The notes: a model not told the origin generated them from the sequence alone. 64,000 bases of DNA from Henriciella marina (GCF_027213945.1 NZ_JAPWGW010000005.1:62001-126000), one strand, 5' to 3'. Positions 25,785 to 33,924 are shown, numbered from the stretch's first letter. Numbers and translations: made by a program.

Positions 25785-26798
25785 TCATGCAGCTCCTCTC
25801 AGTGCGAAATCTGCTGAAGCTTCTTCCAGCAGGATCTTTGATAGCCGGGCCGGTGTTGCGGGCGTGAGTCCGCCGCCGATGAACGGGGTGATCCCAAGTT
25901 GGGCGAAGGATATACCAGCGCCGCTCAGCGCTGCGACAATACCGCCGCGCCTTCGCGTCACATCCAGTTTGGAGATAATCGCGCGCTTTATACCGGCATC
26001 TGCAAAAGCGTGCGCAGCATCGGCGAGATCATCAGGGTGGCCTTCGGCCGATATGACGAGAACCGGTTCAGCGTCAATAACGGCAATGAGGTCTTTCAGG
26101 CTGGCCATGTCCTCACGGTCGAAAGGAACGATGGCCGGAAGATCGATCACGCAGCGGTCGCCATCTTCGCGCGCAGTGCGCAGCAGCTCGAAAAGGTCAT
26201 CTGGCGTGCGCGCGACACGGATCTGGTCCTGCTCAAGCTCAAGATAGGCTGCGAGCTGCGCGCCGCCTGCAGTTGCGTCGAGGTCGGCCGCAACAGGCAG
26301 GATACGTGTGTCAGCAACGGCGGCCCGGCGGGTCAGCTTTGCGGCCGTTGCCGTGCGGCCATGTCCTGGTGGCCCGACGAGGATGATGTCGCGCACCGGG
26401 CGTGCGGCGATCGGGTCGCAGCTGATCAGCGCGTCGAGGCCGCAGGCGAGGATGTCAGCCGGATCGCTGGACTTGGCGCTGGCTGGAATTCCCGCATCGG
26501 CCACGCGGTCCGCAAAGCGCGGCGGGGCACCATGCCAGAGCAGCGCATCGCGCACGCGGTTGCGCAGTGGATTTTCCTGCGGACGACCCATGACGCCGGT
26601 GCGATCAATACGGGTTACAAAACGCGGCTCGCTCGGAACCATGCCGCCGCCGAGCTTGTCGGTTGCAGCGCGGACTTCAACACCACCAGGGACTTCGCGC
26701 TCCGAGAGAATGATGGCGTCGTCGCCCATCTCGGCAAAGATCATGGCCTTTGCCGCTTCCAGACTCTCGGCTGCGAACATTTTCATGCGCATGAGCAA
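25785..26798 (-). CDS. flhF: FlhF-like SRP-family protein with degenerate GTPase motifs
   Basis: A 337-residue FlhF relative. It has the short B domain at the start (MKMFAAESLEAAKAMIFAEM), then helical N and G domains. The P-loop at 142-149 is GPPGHGRT, with Arg for the invariant Lys, followed by Ala instead of Thr. The G3 position (219-222) reads DLPA, not DTAG. The G4-like SKLD (276-279) is kept. Canonical FlhF is a polar GTPase that recruits the first flagellar MS-ring component. This copy probably binds GTP poorly or not at all, and may act as a scaffold. The gene lies 138 bases from fliN, with a TTAACC motif in the gap. Confidence 0.8.
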   Translation of the reverse strand: MLMRMKMFAAESLEAAKAMIFAEMGDDAIILSEREVPGGVEVRAATDKLGGGMVPSEPRFVTRIDRTGVMGRPQENPLRNRVRDALLWHGAPPRFADRVADAGIPASAKSSDPADILACGLDALISCDPIAARPVRDIILVGPPGHGRTATAAKLTRRAAVADTRILPVAADLDATAGGAQLAAYLELEQDQIRVARTPDDLFELLRTAREDGDRCVIDLPAIVPFDREDMASLKDLIAVIDAEPVLVISAEGHPDDLADAAHAFADAGIKRAIISKLDVTRRRGGIVAALSGAGISFAQLGITPFIGGGLTPATPARLSKILLEEASADFALRGAA

Positions 26799-26936
26799 AT
26801 CACTCCATTCTGGAGATCGGTTGTCGGCGAGAAAGGTTAACGAATTCTGTCAATCTGTTAGGACTGGCAGAGTTATCCCCAGACTTTCATGCATGGAAAG
26901 CCGGGTTCGTGCTGTCGGGCTTAGAAAGAGCCCCGA

Positions 26937-27194
26937 TTAAGCAGCCTGCTTTTCATCAAGAATTTCAGAGAGTTTCACGCCGAGCTGTCCGTTGCTGACG
27001 ATCAGGCGCCCGCGCGCCAGAAGCTGGTCGGACACGTAGATGTCCACAGGTTCATTAATGAATCGCTCCAGCGCGACGATCTCGCCGCCGCGCATGGCAC
27101 TCAGTTTCTCGATCGGGATTCGCGCCTCGCCGAGAATGACATCGACTCGCACAGGCACATCCAGCAGATTTGATCCAGACGCACGCCCGCTCAT
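26937..27194 (-). CDS. fliN: FliN-type switch protein, single SpoA domain
   Basis: An 85-residue protein that is almost entirely one SpoA (FliMN_C) domain: LLDVPVRVDVILGEARIPIE, then RGGEIVALERFINEPVDIYV, and LLARGRLIVSNGQLGVKLSEI. Typical FliN proteins are 110 residues or longer with an N-terminal extension, so this is a minimal version. FliN dimers or FliM-FliN build the lower C-ring and bind FliH. The start has an excellent ribosome site (GGAGGAG). It lies 95 bases after the FliH/FlbE-like gene. Confidence 0.9.
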   Translation of the reverse strand: MSGRASGSNLLDVPVRVDVILGEARIPIEKLSAMRGGEIVALERFINEPVDIYVSDQLLARGRLIVSNGQLGVKLSEILDEKQAA

Positions 27195-27289
27195 CGTATC
27201 GCTCCTCCCGGTCTTGGTGTTGAAGGTTGGCCGAAAAGGTTTCGCGCGGGTTACCGCGCGACCTCGCCCCTCAAAATTTCAGGTTCGAA

Positions 27290-27652
27290 TCACCCTTGGA
27301 AGAGATTGCCCTGCCCGTCAACGAGCTCGGATGCAATCTTGCGAATTCGTGCCTTTGCATCCTGGCGGACACTTTCCGAAATCGATGCTTTTTCAAGCGC
27401 ATTTGCAAGCTCGACGATTTGCAGGAGCGCAATCCGCAGCGCATCCGATGACCGCTCGATGGCGGCATTGCGTGCCTTCGCTTCACGGTCACGCACCATG
27501 TCCAGCGTACTGCGGCGCGTATCTTCGAGAAGCGCGGAAAGTTCGGAAATGCTGATCGCGATCTTCTCCGGGCCCATCGGAGCAGGGACGGGCGCGCTGA
27601 AATCGCTGCGAAACTCGAATGGGGTGACGGTCTGCTGGCGGGCGGCGCTCAT
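27290..27652 (-). CDS. Short FliH/FlbE-like protein
   Basis: A 120-residue protein between fliG and fliN, the place of fliH (flbE in Caulobacter). The start TPFEFRSDFSAPVP resembles the N-terminal FliN-binding segment of FlbE/FliH. The rest is a predicted alpha-helical, charged region (about 35-110), likely coiled coil. Full FliH/FlbE proteins are about 200 residues or more with a C-terminal FliI-binding part, which seems absent. The start overlaps the fliG stop by four bases. The call rests on position and N-terminal resemblance, so confidence is moderate. Confidence 0.6.
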   Translation of the reverse strand: MSAARQQTVTPFEFRSDFSAPVPAPMGPEKIAISISELSALLEDTRRSTLDMVRDREAKARNAAIERSSDALRIALLQIVELANALEKASISESVRQDAKARIRKIASELVDGQGNLFQG

Positions 27653-28590
27653 TCGATCAGCTCATCGTCAATGTCATCGCGCGCAAGAATGTCGCCCCGG
27701 CGGGCGAGATGGCGAGCAATGTCGGTAATCTCTGTGCGGGCTGCTTCGACGCGCGAGCGCTTCACTGGACCCGCCGCGCCGATCTCGGAGACGAGAAGCT
27801 CACCAGCGCGCTTTGTCATGTTCTTCATGAAGACCTCACGCACAGGAGTGCTGGCCCCTTTCAGCGCCAATGCCAGGACAGAGCGGTCGACCTGCGACAG
27901 CACAGTCTGGATTGCGGCAGGTTCAAGCGCCGCGAGGTCGTCAAACGTGAACATGTGCGCACGGATCCGCGCGGCACAGCCCGGGTCGGATGCTTCGAGA
28001 GCCTTGAGGAAGGATGTCTCAAGCCCGTTGCTCAGCCTGTCGAAGATACGGGCGACGCCAACTGGTCCGGCTGCTTTGAAACCATCGGTGCGCGTTGCAG
28101 CGAGTGCCTCAAGCTGGGCTTCGATCGTTCTCAGTGTGGCTGGGTGGACCGGACCAAGCAACATGAGCCCCCGCATCGCCTTGATCGCCGCTGGGCGGGG
28201 CAGGGCGTGCACAAGCTTTGCTGCGCCGGGCGCGGGCATTTGCGACAGGATCAGCGATAGCGTCTGGGGATGTTCCTCCTGCAGCATGCCGGCGAGTGCG
28301 CCGGCTTCAAGGTCGCAGAGGCGCTGCCAGATATTCTGCGGCTCACTGGCCGGCAAGTCCGGCTGTCGGGAGAGGGCGCGGCGTAATTCAGCGGCGTCTT
28401 CTGCGCGTGGCTGGATCGGCCCTGCAGTCATGGCCTGGCGAAGGTTCGCTGTCTCGCCGGCTGAAAGTTCGTTCCACACGCCCGCGGCCGCAGGGCCAAG
28501 CATTCGCATAAGGCGAGCGGCGCGATCAAGACCTGGCTGGTTACCGGTACGAGAGGCTGTCTCTGGCTGCTGGAATGCTGGAAGGCTCAT
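27649..28590 (-). CDS. fliG: FliG-type flagellar switch protein
   Basis: From ATG 28590, which overlaps the fliF stop (ATGA), the protein has 313 residues. It shows an N-domain (DRAARLMRMLGPAAAGVWNE) suited to binding the FliF tail, the middle-domain EHPQT motif at 106-110, and a C-domain with MFTFDDL (213-219), LALALKGAS and FMKNMTKRAGELL. In standard FliG the torque helix carries an acidic-acidic-Arg motif and a further Arg (LDDRSIQ, then LREVD). Here the stretch reads LEPAAIQ, then LSQVD, so several stator-facing charges are lost. The fold is clearly FliG; torque generation is doubtful. Confidence 0.9.
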   Translation of the reverse strand: MSLPAFQQPETASRTGNQPGLDRAARLMRMLGPAAAGVWNELSAGETANLRQAMTAGPIQPRAEDAAELRRALSRQPDLPASEPQNIWQRLCDLEAGALAGMLQEEHPQTLSLILSQMPAPGAAKLVHALPRPAAIKAMRGLMLLGPVHPATLRTIEAQLEALAATRTDGFKAAGPVGVARIFDRLSNGLETSFLKALEASDPGCAARIRAHMFTFDDLAALEPAAIQTVLSQVDRSVLALALKGASTPVREVFMKNMTKRAGELLVSEIGAAGPVKRSRVEAARTEITDIARHLARRGDILARDDIDDELIE

Positions 28591-29273
28591 TTTTCGCCCT
28601 CGTCTGACGAGAGCCATCCGCGAACAACCTGCGCAATTGCTTTCGGGTCGCGCATGGCCGCTTCTCTGACATCGATAAACTCGTCCTCATTCGCAGCTTG
28701 CGCCGGCTCTGCCGGTGACCGCATCATCTGGCTTGCGGATTTCAGCTCAAGCGGTGCCTCGGCGCGTGGAAACGGGTCAGTGACCTCATCGCGTGAGCGC
28801 AAAGGAAGCAGCATGTAAATCAGGATGAGCAGGGCGACAGCGCCCAGCGCGCCCAGCTCATACATCTCGACTTGCTGGAGCCCGCCAGCGGTGCCGGGCG
28901 CGAATGCGAAAGGCTGGATGTGCAGGCTGTCTGCGGCGCGATCATATCCTGCCGTCGTCTCGAGGATGGTGACAACACGATCAAACACTGTGCGGTCTAC
29001 AGGCACGCCGCGCTCGGTGGAGTTGACCAGAAGCAGAAATTGCTGGTTGCCATCGCTGCCCGTGTGCGTTGCGACACGGACATTCCTGGCACCGAACACC
29101 GGCTCAAGCAGGTTCGTCAGCTGACGCTGCTCGAAGGTCTGCGCTTCTGCTGACGGCGCGCCGTCAGACAGCAGCGTGTTGGCACGCCATGCGAAAAGGC
29201 ACGCAGTGATGGCGAGCGCAATGAGCGCCACCAGCCGCGTGCCTCCTGGCATAATTGACCTGCCTGCTGTCAT
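28587..29273 (-). CDS. fliF: Miniature FliF (MS-ring protein reduced to RBM3-like core and FliG-binding tail)
   Basis: Only 228 residues, against about 530-570 for FliF. Layout: a membrane helix at 13-29; a periplasmic segment at 46-125 that resembles the two halves of the FliF RBM3 domain joined directly (QLTNLLEPVFGARNVRV, then FDRVVTILETTAGYDRAADS); a second membrane helix at 139-157; and a cytoplasmic tail ending in DPKAIAQVVRGWLSSDE, the FliG-binding motif. RBM1, RBM2 and the beta-collar are missing. An in-frame TAG lies 33 bases upstream of the start, so this is not a mis-called start, and no frameshifted remnant is visible upstream, where sciP lies. It overlaps fliG by four bases. Confidence 0.75.
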   Translation of the reverse strand: MTAGRSIMPGGTRLVALIALAITACLFAWRANTLLSDGAPSAEAQTFEQRQLTNLLEPVFGARNVRVATHTGSDGNQQFLLLVNSTERGVPVDRTVFDRVVTILETTAGYDRAADSLHIQPFAFAPGTAGGLQQVEMYELGALGAVALLILIYMLLPLRSRDEVTDPFPRAEAPLELKSASQMMRSPAEPAQAANEDEFIDVREAAMRDPKAIAQVVRGWLSSDEGEK

Positions 29274-29318
29274 GACCTGCCCCTTGGGATCTCTCCCGCA
29301 AGGCTAGGCCTGTCAGCG

Positions 29319-29333
29319 TAAACGGCGCTTTAA
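29319..29333 (-). promoter_or_regulatory. CtrA-box-like site before mini-fliF
   Basis: On the minus strand the sequence reads TTAA-N7-TTTA, one base from the CtrA consensus TTAA-N7-TTAA, and ends about 46 bases upstream of the fliF start. This is the position expected for activation by CtrA. The match is seen directly; regulation by CtrA is inferred from the Caulobacter class II flagellar promoters. Confidence 0.55.
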
Positions 29334-29373
29334 CGGATCAAAGCAGTTCGACAGGGATGATGGAGTGCCAGTT

Positions 29374-29652
29374 CTAGTTGGCGCGGTACTGCTGCAGACG
29401 CGTGGTGCGCAGACCCTTGGTGCCAAACTCGTCATAGAGGCGCGACCAGCCGGCCAGCTCTTCCTCGGAAAGGGCGTAGCGCTCACACGCTTCATTCTTG
29501 GAAAGCAGACCTCCGCGAACGGCCGCAACAACCTGTGCCTTGCGACGCGTGACCCATCGGCGAATACCTGGCGGCGGCAGATCCTCCCTAGTCATGACCT
29601 GGCCGTCCGGCCCCTTGATGCTCAGAGTTCTAGCTGCGGCTTGCTGCGCCAT
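29374..29652 (-). CDS. sciP: CtrA inhibitory protein SciP (DUF1153)
   Basis: A 92-residue helix-turn-helix protein with the SciP hallmark: GPDGQVMTREDLPPPGIRRW, then VTRRKAQVVAAVRGGLLSKN, and a C-terminus of LRTTRLQQYR. In Caulobacter SciP accumulates in G1 cells and represses CtrA-activated promoters by binding CtrA and DNA. An ATG four codons upstream (29664) is possible, but GGTGGA precedes the one chosen. Here sciP heads the run that ends with ctrA and enclosing the flagellar genes, so the activator and its antagonist flank their likely target operon. Confidence 0.9.
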   Translation of the reverse strand: MAQQAAARTLSIKGPDGQVMTREDLPPPGIRRWVTRRKAQVVAAVRGGLLSKNEACERYALSEEELAGWSRLYDEFGTKGLRTTRLQQYRAN

Positions 29653-29862
29653 GAGATCCACCATTTCTTAGCGGTTAAAGTCCTGAAGGCGCGTTTTGCG
29701 CCCGACCTCTGCTCTAGCGCGCGGGACTTAAATGACCTTTCAGCGAAGCCTGTGAGTTTTCATGAAAATTCGATACGTTCTCGCAGTCCCCATTAATCAA
29801 AGCTTCGCAAACCTGTCCCCGACTGGAGCAGGTGTGCCGGAACCGGACAATTTCCTTTATTT

Positions 29863-31041
29863 TTAGGCGCTCAACCGTTCATCAGCGGCGATTGTGGACG
29901 CTATGAAGCCGCCGCCAAGCACGCGACTTTTTGATGAAAAATCGTACAGGACGCAGGCCTGGCCCTTCGCGACGCCTTCTTCGGGAATGTCAAAGAAGAC
30001 GGCAGGCTGGTCGCCGACCCAGCCGAGGTGAGCTGGAAGGGGTTCGCGCGTGGAGCGGACGCGTGCCAGCACGGGCAGGCCCATGTCGCAAGCTTCCTGC
30101 AGGCTGCCGTCGCCCAGCCAGTTCAGTTCTTCCATCGTCAAGCCAGCCGTCAGCAGCGCCTCGCGCGGGCCGACAATGACCCGGCGCGTTGTCGCATCGA
30201 TCTTGACCACGAAGAGCGGCTCACCTGTCGCAACACCAAGTCCGCGGCGCTGGCCGATTGTGTAGTGGATGACGCCGTCATGCTTGCCGAGAACCCGTCC
30301 ATCCAGATGCACGATCTCGCCGCCGCGACCGGCTGCCGGGCGCAGCTTCTTGACCACATCGGCGTAGGAGCCTTGCGGCACGAAACAGATGTCCTGGCTG
30401 TCGGGCTTGGATGCCACGGGCAGGTTGTACTTCTCCGCCAGCTCGCGCACGCGCGTCTTCGGCAGGCCGCCGAGCGGGAATCGCAGAAAATCGAGCTGCT
30501 CGCGTGTTGTCGCAAACAGGAAATAGGACTGGTCGCGTGAAGCATCCTCGGCGCGGTGCAACTCCGACCCGTCAGGCCCGTCAGTGCGCCGGATATAGTG
30601 CCCAGTCGCCAGACAGTCGGCGCCAAGCTCCTTGGCCGTCGCCAGAAGGTCCTTGAACTTCACAGTCTGGTTGCAGCGGATGCAGGGAATGGGTGTGGAG
30701 CCGGCCATATAGGTGTCGGCAAAATCTTCCATTACCTGTTCCTTGAACCGGCTTTCATAGTCGAGGACATAGTGCGGGATGCCGACCTGATCGGCGACAT
30801 TACGGGCATCATGGATGTCCTGACCTGCGCAGCAGGCGCCCTTCTTCTCGATGGCGGCGCCATGATCATAGAGCTGCAGCGTGATGCCAACGACATCATA
30901 GCCTTCATCGGCCAGCATGGCTGCGACGACAGAGCTATCTACACCACCAGACATGGCAGCCACGACTCGCGTTTCAGACGGGGGTTTTGGCAGCCCAAGC
31001 GAGTTGAGCTCGCCCGCAGGGGCGATCTTTATATCGGTCAT
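29863..31041 (-). CDS. mnmA: tRNA-specific 2-thiouridylase MnmA
   Basis: The enzyme thiolates U34 of tRNA-Lys, -Glu and -Gln. From ATG 31041, which has a GGAGGATGAG site just upstream, it has 392 residues. The PP-loop [15 protein letters not shown] activates the uridine. The catalytic cysteines lie in [12 protein letters not shown] and [13 protein letters not shown]. The ATGHY segment and the C-terminal beta-barrel ([11 protein letters not shown]) complete the family pattern. An ATG 42 bases upstream is rejected. It is transcribed divergently from the TonB-dependent receptor gene. Confidence 0.95.
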   Translation of the reverse strand: MTDIKIAPAGELNSLGLPKPPSETRVVAAMSGGVDSSVVAAMLADEGYDVVGITLQLYDHGAAIEKKGACCAGQDIHDARNVADQVGIPHYVLDYESRFKEQVMEDFADTYMAGSTPIPCIRCNQTVKFKDLLATAKELGADCLATGHYIRRTDGPDGSELHRAEDASRDQSYFLFATTREQLDFLRFPLGGLPKTRVRELAEKYNLPVASKPDSQDICFVPQGSYADVVKKLRPAAGRGGEIVHLDGRVLGKHDGVIHYTIGQRRGLGVATGEPLFVVKIDATTRRVIVGPREALLTAGLTMEELNWLGDGSLQEACDMGLPVLARVRSTREPLPAHLGWVGDQPAVFFDIPEEGVAKGQACVLYDFSSKSRVLGGGFIASTIAADERLSA

Positions 31042-31192
31042 CTCATCCTCCAGCGGGTTCAAGGCCCGCAGCAGAAACAGCAAATTGAAGCGCGCTACAT
31101 AGTCGATCCTGCATGAAATGTCAGCGGCAGGGTGTCAGCGAGATCCGGTGGTCCTCAAAAGCAACAACTGCAAGATACTGCATCCGTGAGTT

Positions 31193-31207
31193 TGCCAATC
31201 ATTCGCA
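31193..31207. promoter_or_regulatory. Imperfect palindrome before the siderophore receptor gene, Fur/Mur-like
   Basis: TGCCAATCATTCGCA is a near-palindrome centred about 55 bases upstream of the receptor start, followed by another TTTGCA. AT-rich TGC...GCA palindromes are the usual form of operators for Fur-family repressors in alphaproteobacteria. Iron control of this receptor is plausible, but the match is approximate. Confidence 0.4.
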
Positions 31208-31254
31208 TTTGCAGTAGGCGCAGCCAGTACATTTTTTTAAGGGCCCGAAACCAG

Positions 31255-33378
31255 ATGAAACACCTGCACAAAACCCTTCTCGGTGTGAGCGCGCTTTCCC
31301 TGCTGTTCGCAGCGCCGATCGCCGCCGCACAAGAGGTCGAAGAAGACCAGGTCCTCGATTCCATCCTGGTGACCGGCCAGTATCTGTACACTGATGAAGT
31401 GAACGCGCTGAAATCGCCGACGCCAATCATCGATGTGCCGCAGAGCCTTTCCATCATTACCGCGGACCAGATCGAGCAGCAGGGTTTCAACAGCGTCGGC
31501 GATATTATCGACTACACGCCCGGCGTGAACACGTCGCAGGGTGAAGGCCACCGCGACGCTGTTGTCTTCCGCGGTGTGCGCTCGACGGCCGACTTCTTCA
31601 TCGATGGCGTGCGCGACGACGTGCAGTATTACCGCCCGCTCTACAATCTCGAGCAGATCGAAATCCTCCGCGGCCCGAATGCGCTCCTGTTCGGTCGGGG
31701 CGGCACGGGCGGCATTCTGAACCGCGTCACCAAGAAGGGTGTCGTCGGAGAAACCTTCACAGGCTATCAGGCAAGCGTCGACACGTTTGGCGGTCTCGGC
31801 GCGCAGATCGACCAGAACGTCGCCCTGTCTGATGCATCGGCGCTTCGCATCAATGCGATGTATGAGAGCCTCGACAATCACCGCGACTTCTATGACGGCG
31901 AGCGGATCGGCATCAATCCGACAGCGCGTGTCGAATTGACCCCGTCGACGACGCTCGACCTCTCATATGAGTATATCGACCATGAGCGCTTCGTGGACCG
32001 GGGCATCCCGACCGGCGCAGATGGCCGCCCTGTCGAAGCGTTTCGTGATATTGTGTTCGGCGATCCGGAGCTAAACCGTACCTTCCTTGAAGCGCACCTG
32101 CTGCGCTCATCGCTGCAGCATCGTTTCTCCGAGACCCTGAAAGCCAATGTCAGCCTGTTCTATGGCGACTATGACAAGCGCTACCGCAACTTCTACGCAT
32201 CCGGTTACAATGAAGCGGCGACGCCGGGCCTCGTCACGCTGGATGGTTATGAGGACTCGACCAAGCGCCAGAACACGATCCTGTCGGGCAATCTCGTCTG
32301 GCAGCCTGCGACCTGGGGGCTGGAACACACCATCATCGTCGGCGGTGAGTATATCGACACGTCGAACGATAATGACCGGTTCAACGCCTTCTGGGACACG
32401 ACCGCTGACGACAATGAAGTCTTCGATATCCGTCGCCCTCTCATCCTGAACGGCGGCGTCGGTATCAATGCAGCCGGCCAGCTGACCACCAATGACTACA
32501 CAGTAGATATCAACGACTTCACCAAGGCCGAAGTCGATGTGTTCTCAGCCTATTTCCAGGATGAGATCGAGATCTCCGAAAAGCTCGACGTCATCGTCGG
32601 CATGCGCTTCGACAGCTTTGATATCGAAGTCCTGAACGTCCTCGCCAATGACACCCGCAGCCGCAAGGATGAGGAAGTCTCTCCGCGCCTCGGCCTCGTC
32701 TACAAGCCGCAGGAGAACATCTCTCTCTATGCGAGCTATAGCGAGACCTTCCTGCCGCGCAGCGGTGAGCAGTTTGCCGACATCAATGGCAATGCAGATC
32801 AGCTCGACCCCGACGAGTTCACCAATCTCGAAGCGGGCCTCAAATGGGACCTTATCGGCGGGGTCAGCCTGACGGCCGCTGTCTTTGAGATTGAGCAGAA
32901 ATCCCCGCAGGTCGCTGACAATGATCCGTCCACGCTGGAAGTGATCGAGTCTGAGACCCAAGGGTTCGAGGTTCAGGTGCAGGGGGAGTTCAGCGACCGC
33001 TGGTTCATCTCGGCTGGTTACTCATATCTCGATGGTGAGATCGTCAACCGCACGGGCCCGACCGGCAATCGTCCGCGTGAACTGCCAGAGCACATGGCGT
33101 CGATCTGGAACACCTATCGCCTGACCGACCGTTTCGGCATCGGCCTTGGCGTGACCTATCAGGATGAGAGCTTCATCGACAATGGCAATACGGCGATCCT
33201 GCCGGCCTATACGCGCGTTGATGCAGCGGCCTTCTACGACGTCTCAGACGCGGTCCGGGTTCAGCTCAATATCGAGAACGCGACCGATGAGCTCTACTTC
33301 CCGAATGCGCACGCGACCCATCAGGCAAGCGTTGGCGCGCCGCTCAATGCAAGGCTGACGGTTAGCGGGCGGTTCTAG
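31255..33378 (+). CDS. TonB-dependent siderophore receptor
   Basis: The protein is 707 residues from ATG 31255. The signal peptide ends near APIAAAQEV, and a TonB-box-like DSILVTGQ follows. The plug domain (about 55-160) carries DVPQSLSIITADQIEQQGF and IEILRGPNALLFGRGGTGGI, typical of the siderophore receptor family (FhuA/Fiu-like). The 22-strand barrel fills the rest and ends in Phe (LTVSGRF), as required for outer-membrane assembly. It would import ferric siderophores with TonB-ExbBD energy. An upstream extension of the frame has no signal and is rejected. No siderophore biosynthesis gene is near. Confidence 0.92.
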   Translation: MKHLHKTLLGVSALSLLFAAPIAAAQEVEEDQVLDSILVTGQYLYTDEVNALKSPTPIIDVPQSLSIITADQIEQQGFNSVGDIIDYTPGVNTSQGEGHRDAVVFRGVRSTADFFIDGVRDDVQYYRPLYNLEQIEILRGPNALLFGRGGTGGILNRVTKKGVVGETFTGYQASVDTFGGLGAQIDQNVALSDASALRINAMYESLDNHRDFYDGERIGINPTARVELTPSTTLDLSYEYIDHERFVDRGIPTGADGRPVEAFRDIVFGDPELNRTFLEAHLLRSSLQHRFSETLKANVSLFYGDYDKRYRNFYASGYNEAATPGLVTLDGYEDSTKRQNTILSGNLVWQPATWGLEHTIIVGGEYIDTSNDNDRFNAFWDTTADDNEVFDIRRPLILNGGVGINAAGQLTTNDYTVDINDFTKAEVDVFSAYFQDEIEISEKLDVIVGMRFDSFDIEVLNVLANDTRSRKDEEVSPRLGLVYKPQENISLYASYSETFLPRSGEQFADINGNADQLDPDEFTNLEAGLKWDLIGGVSLTAAVFEIEQKSPQVADNDPSTLEVIESETQGFEVQVQGEFSDRWFISAGYSYLDGEIVNRTGPTGNRPRELPEHMASIWNTYRLTDRFGIGLGVTYQDESFIDNGNTAILPAYTRVDAAAFYDVSDAVRVQLNIENATDELYFPNAHATHQASVGAPLNARLTVSGRF

Positions 33379-33379
33379 A

Positions 33380-33400
33380 CGCGCGGGAACGCCCCGCGCG
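33380..33400 (+). terminator. GC-rich hairpin after the receptor gene
   Basis: CGCGCGGG and CCCGCGCG form a perfect 8-base-pair stem with a 5-base loop immediately after the receptor stop. No U tract follows, so it may attenuate or stabilise the transcript rather than end it. Confidence 0.45.
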
Positions 33401-33420
33401 GCTGAGGCGTTGCTGCGAGC

Positions 33421-33906
33421 ATGGAAATGCTCGACAGCTTCTTTGGGACCGAAATCGGAACGATGCAGATCGTCGTGCGCATCGCGGCGGCCTGTATCTT
33501 CGGCGCGCTCCTAGGCGCCGAACGTGAGATACGTGACCGCCCGGCAGGCCTTCGCACATTCATGCTGGTGTCGCTGGCGGCCTGCCTTTTCACCATCATC
33601 GCGCTTGAAGTGAGCTATCTGGTCGAGTCGACTGAAGACGCCTCGAGTATCCGGCCAGACCCGCTGCGCATCGTCGAAGCCGTAACGGCGGGTGTCGCCT
33701 TCATCGCAGCCGGGACCATCATACGCCATAGCGGCCGGCTCGAGGGTCTGACGACGGGGGCAGGGCTCTGGCTGGCAGGCGCAATCGGTCTCGCCTGCGG
33801 TGCCGGTTTCATGGCCATTGCGGCGTTGGTGACCATACTCGCGCTGGTTATCATGGTCCTGTTCAAATGGCTGGAACGGTACCTGCCCGTCACAGACAAA
33901 GACTAG
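33421..33906 (+). CDS. MgtC/SapB-family membrane protein
   Basis: A 161-residue protein with four or five membrane helices. The segment RIAAACIFGALLGAEREIRD, then RPAGLRTFMLVSLAACLF and FIAAGTIIRHSGRLEGLTTG, is the MgtC signature (including the Asp/Glu and Arg in the first loop). It lacks the C-terminal ACT-like domain of virulence MgtC and so resembles the short SapB type. The family is linked to Mg2+ limitation and acid tolerance through effects on ATP synthase or potassium uptake. It follows the receptor gene by 42 bases. Confidence 0.88.
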   Translation: MEMLDSFFGTEIGTMQIVVRIAAACIFGALLGAEREIRDRPAGLRTFMLVSLAACLFTIIALEVSYLVESTEDASSIRPDPLRIVEAVTAGVAFIAAGTIIRHSGRLEGLTTGAGLWLAGAIGLACGAGFMAIAALVTILALVIMVLFKWLERYLPVTDKD

Positions 33907-33924
33907 GCCTTGCCTTCGCAGTGC

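Noticed and set aside
28587-29273. Mini-fliF as a pseudogene fragment of a full fliF
   Set aside because: The frame is intact, has its own membrane helix at the start, overlaps fliG by four bases, and no fliF remnant is found in the 400 bases upstream, where sciP lies.
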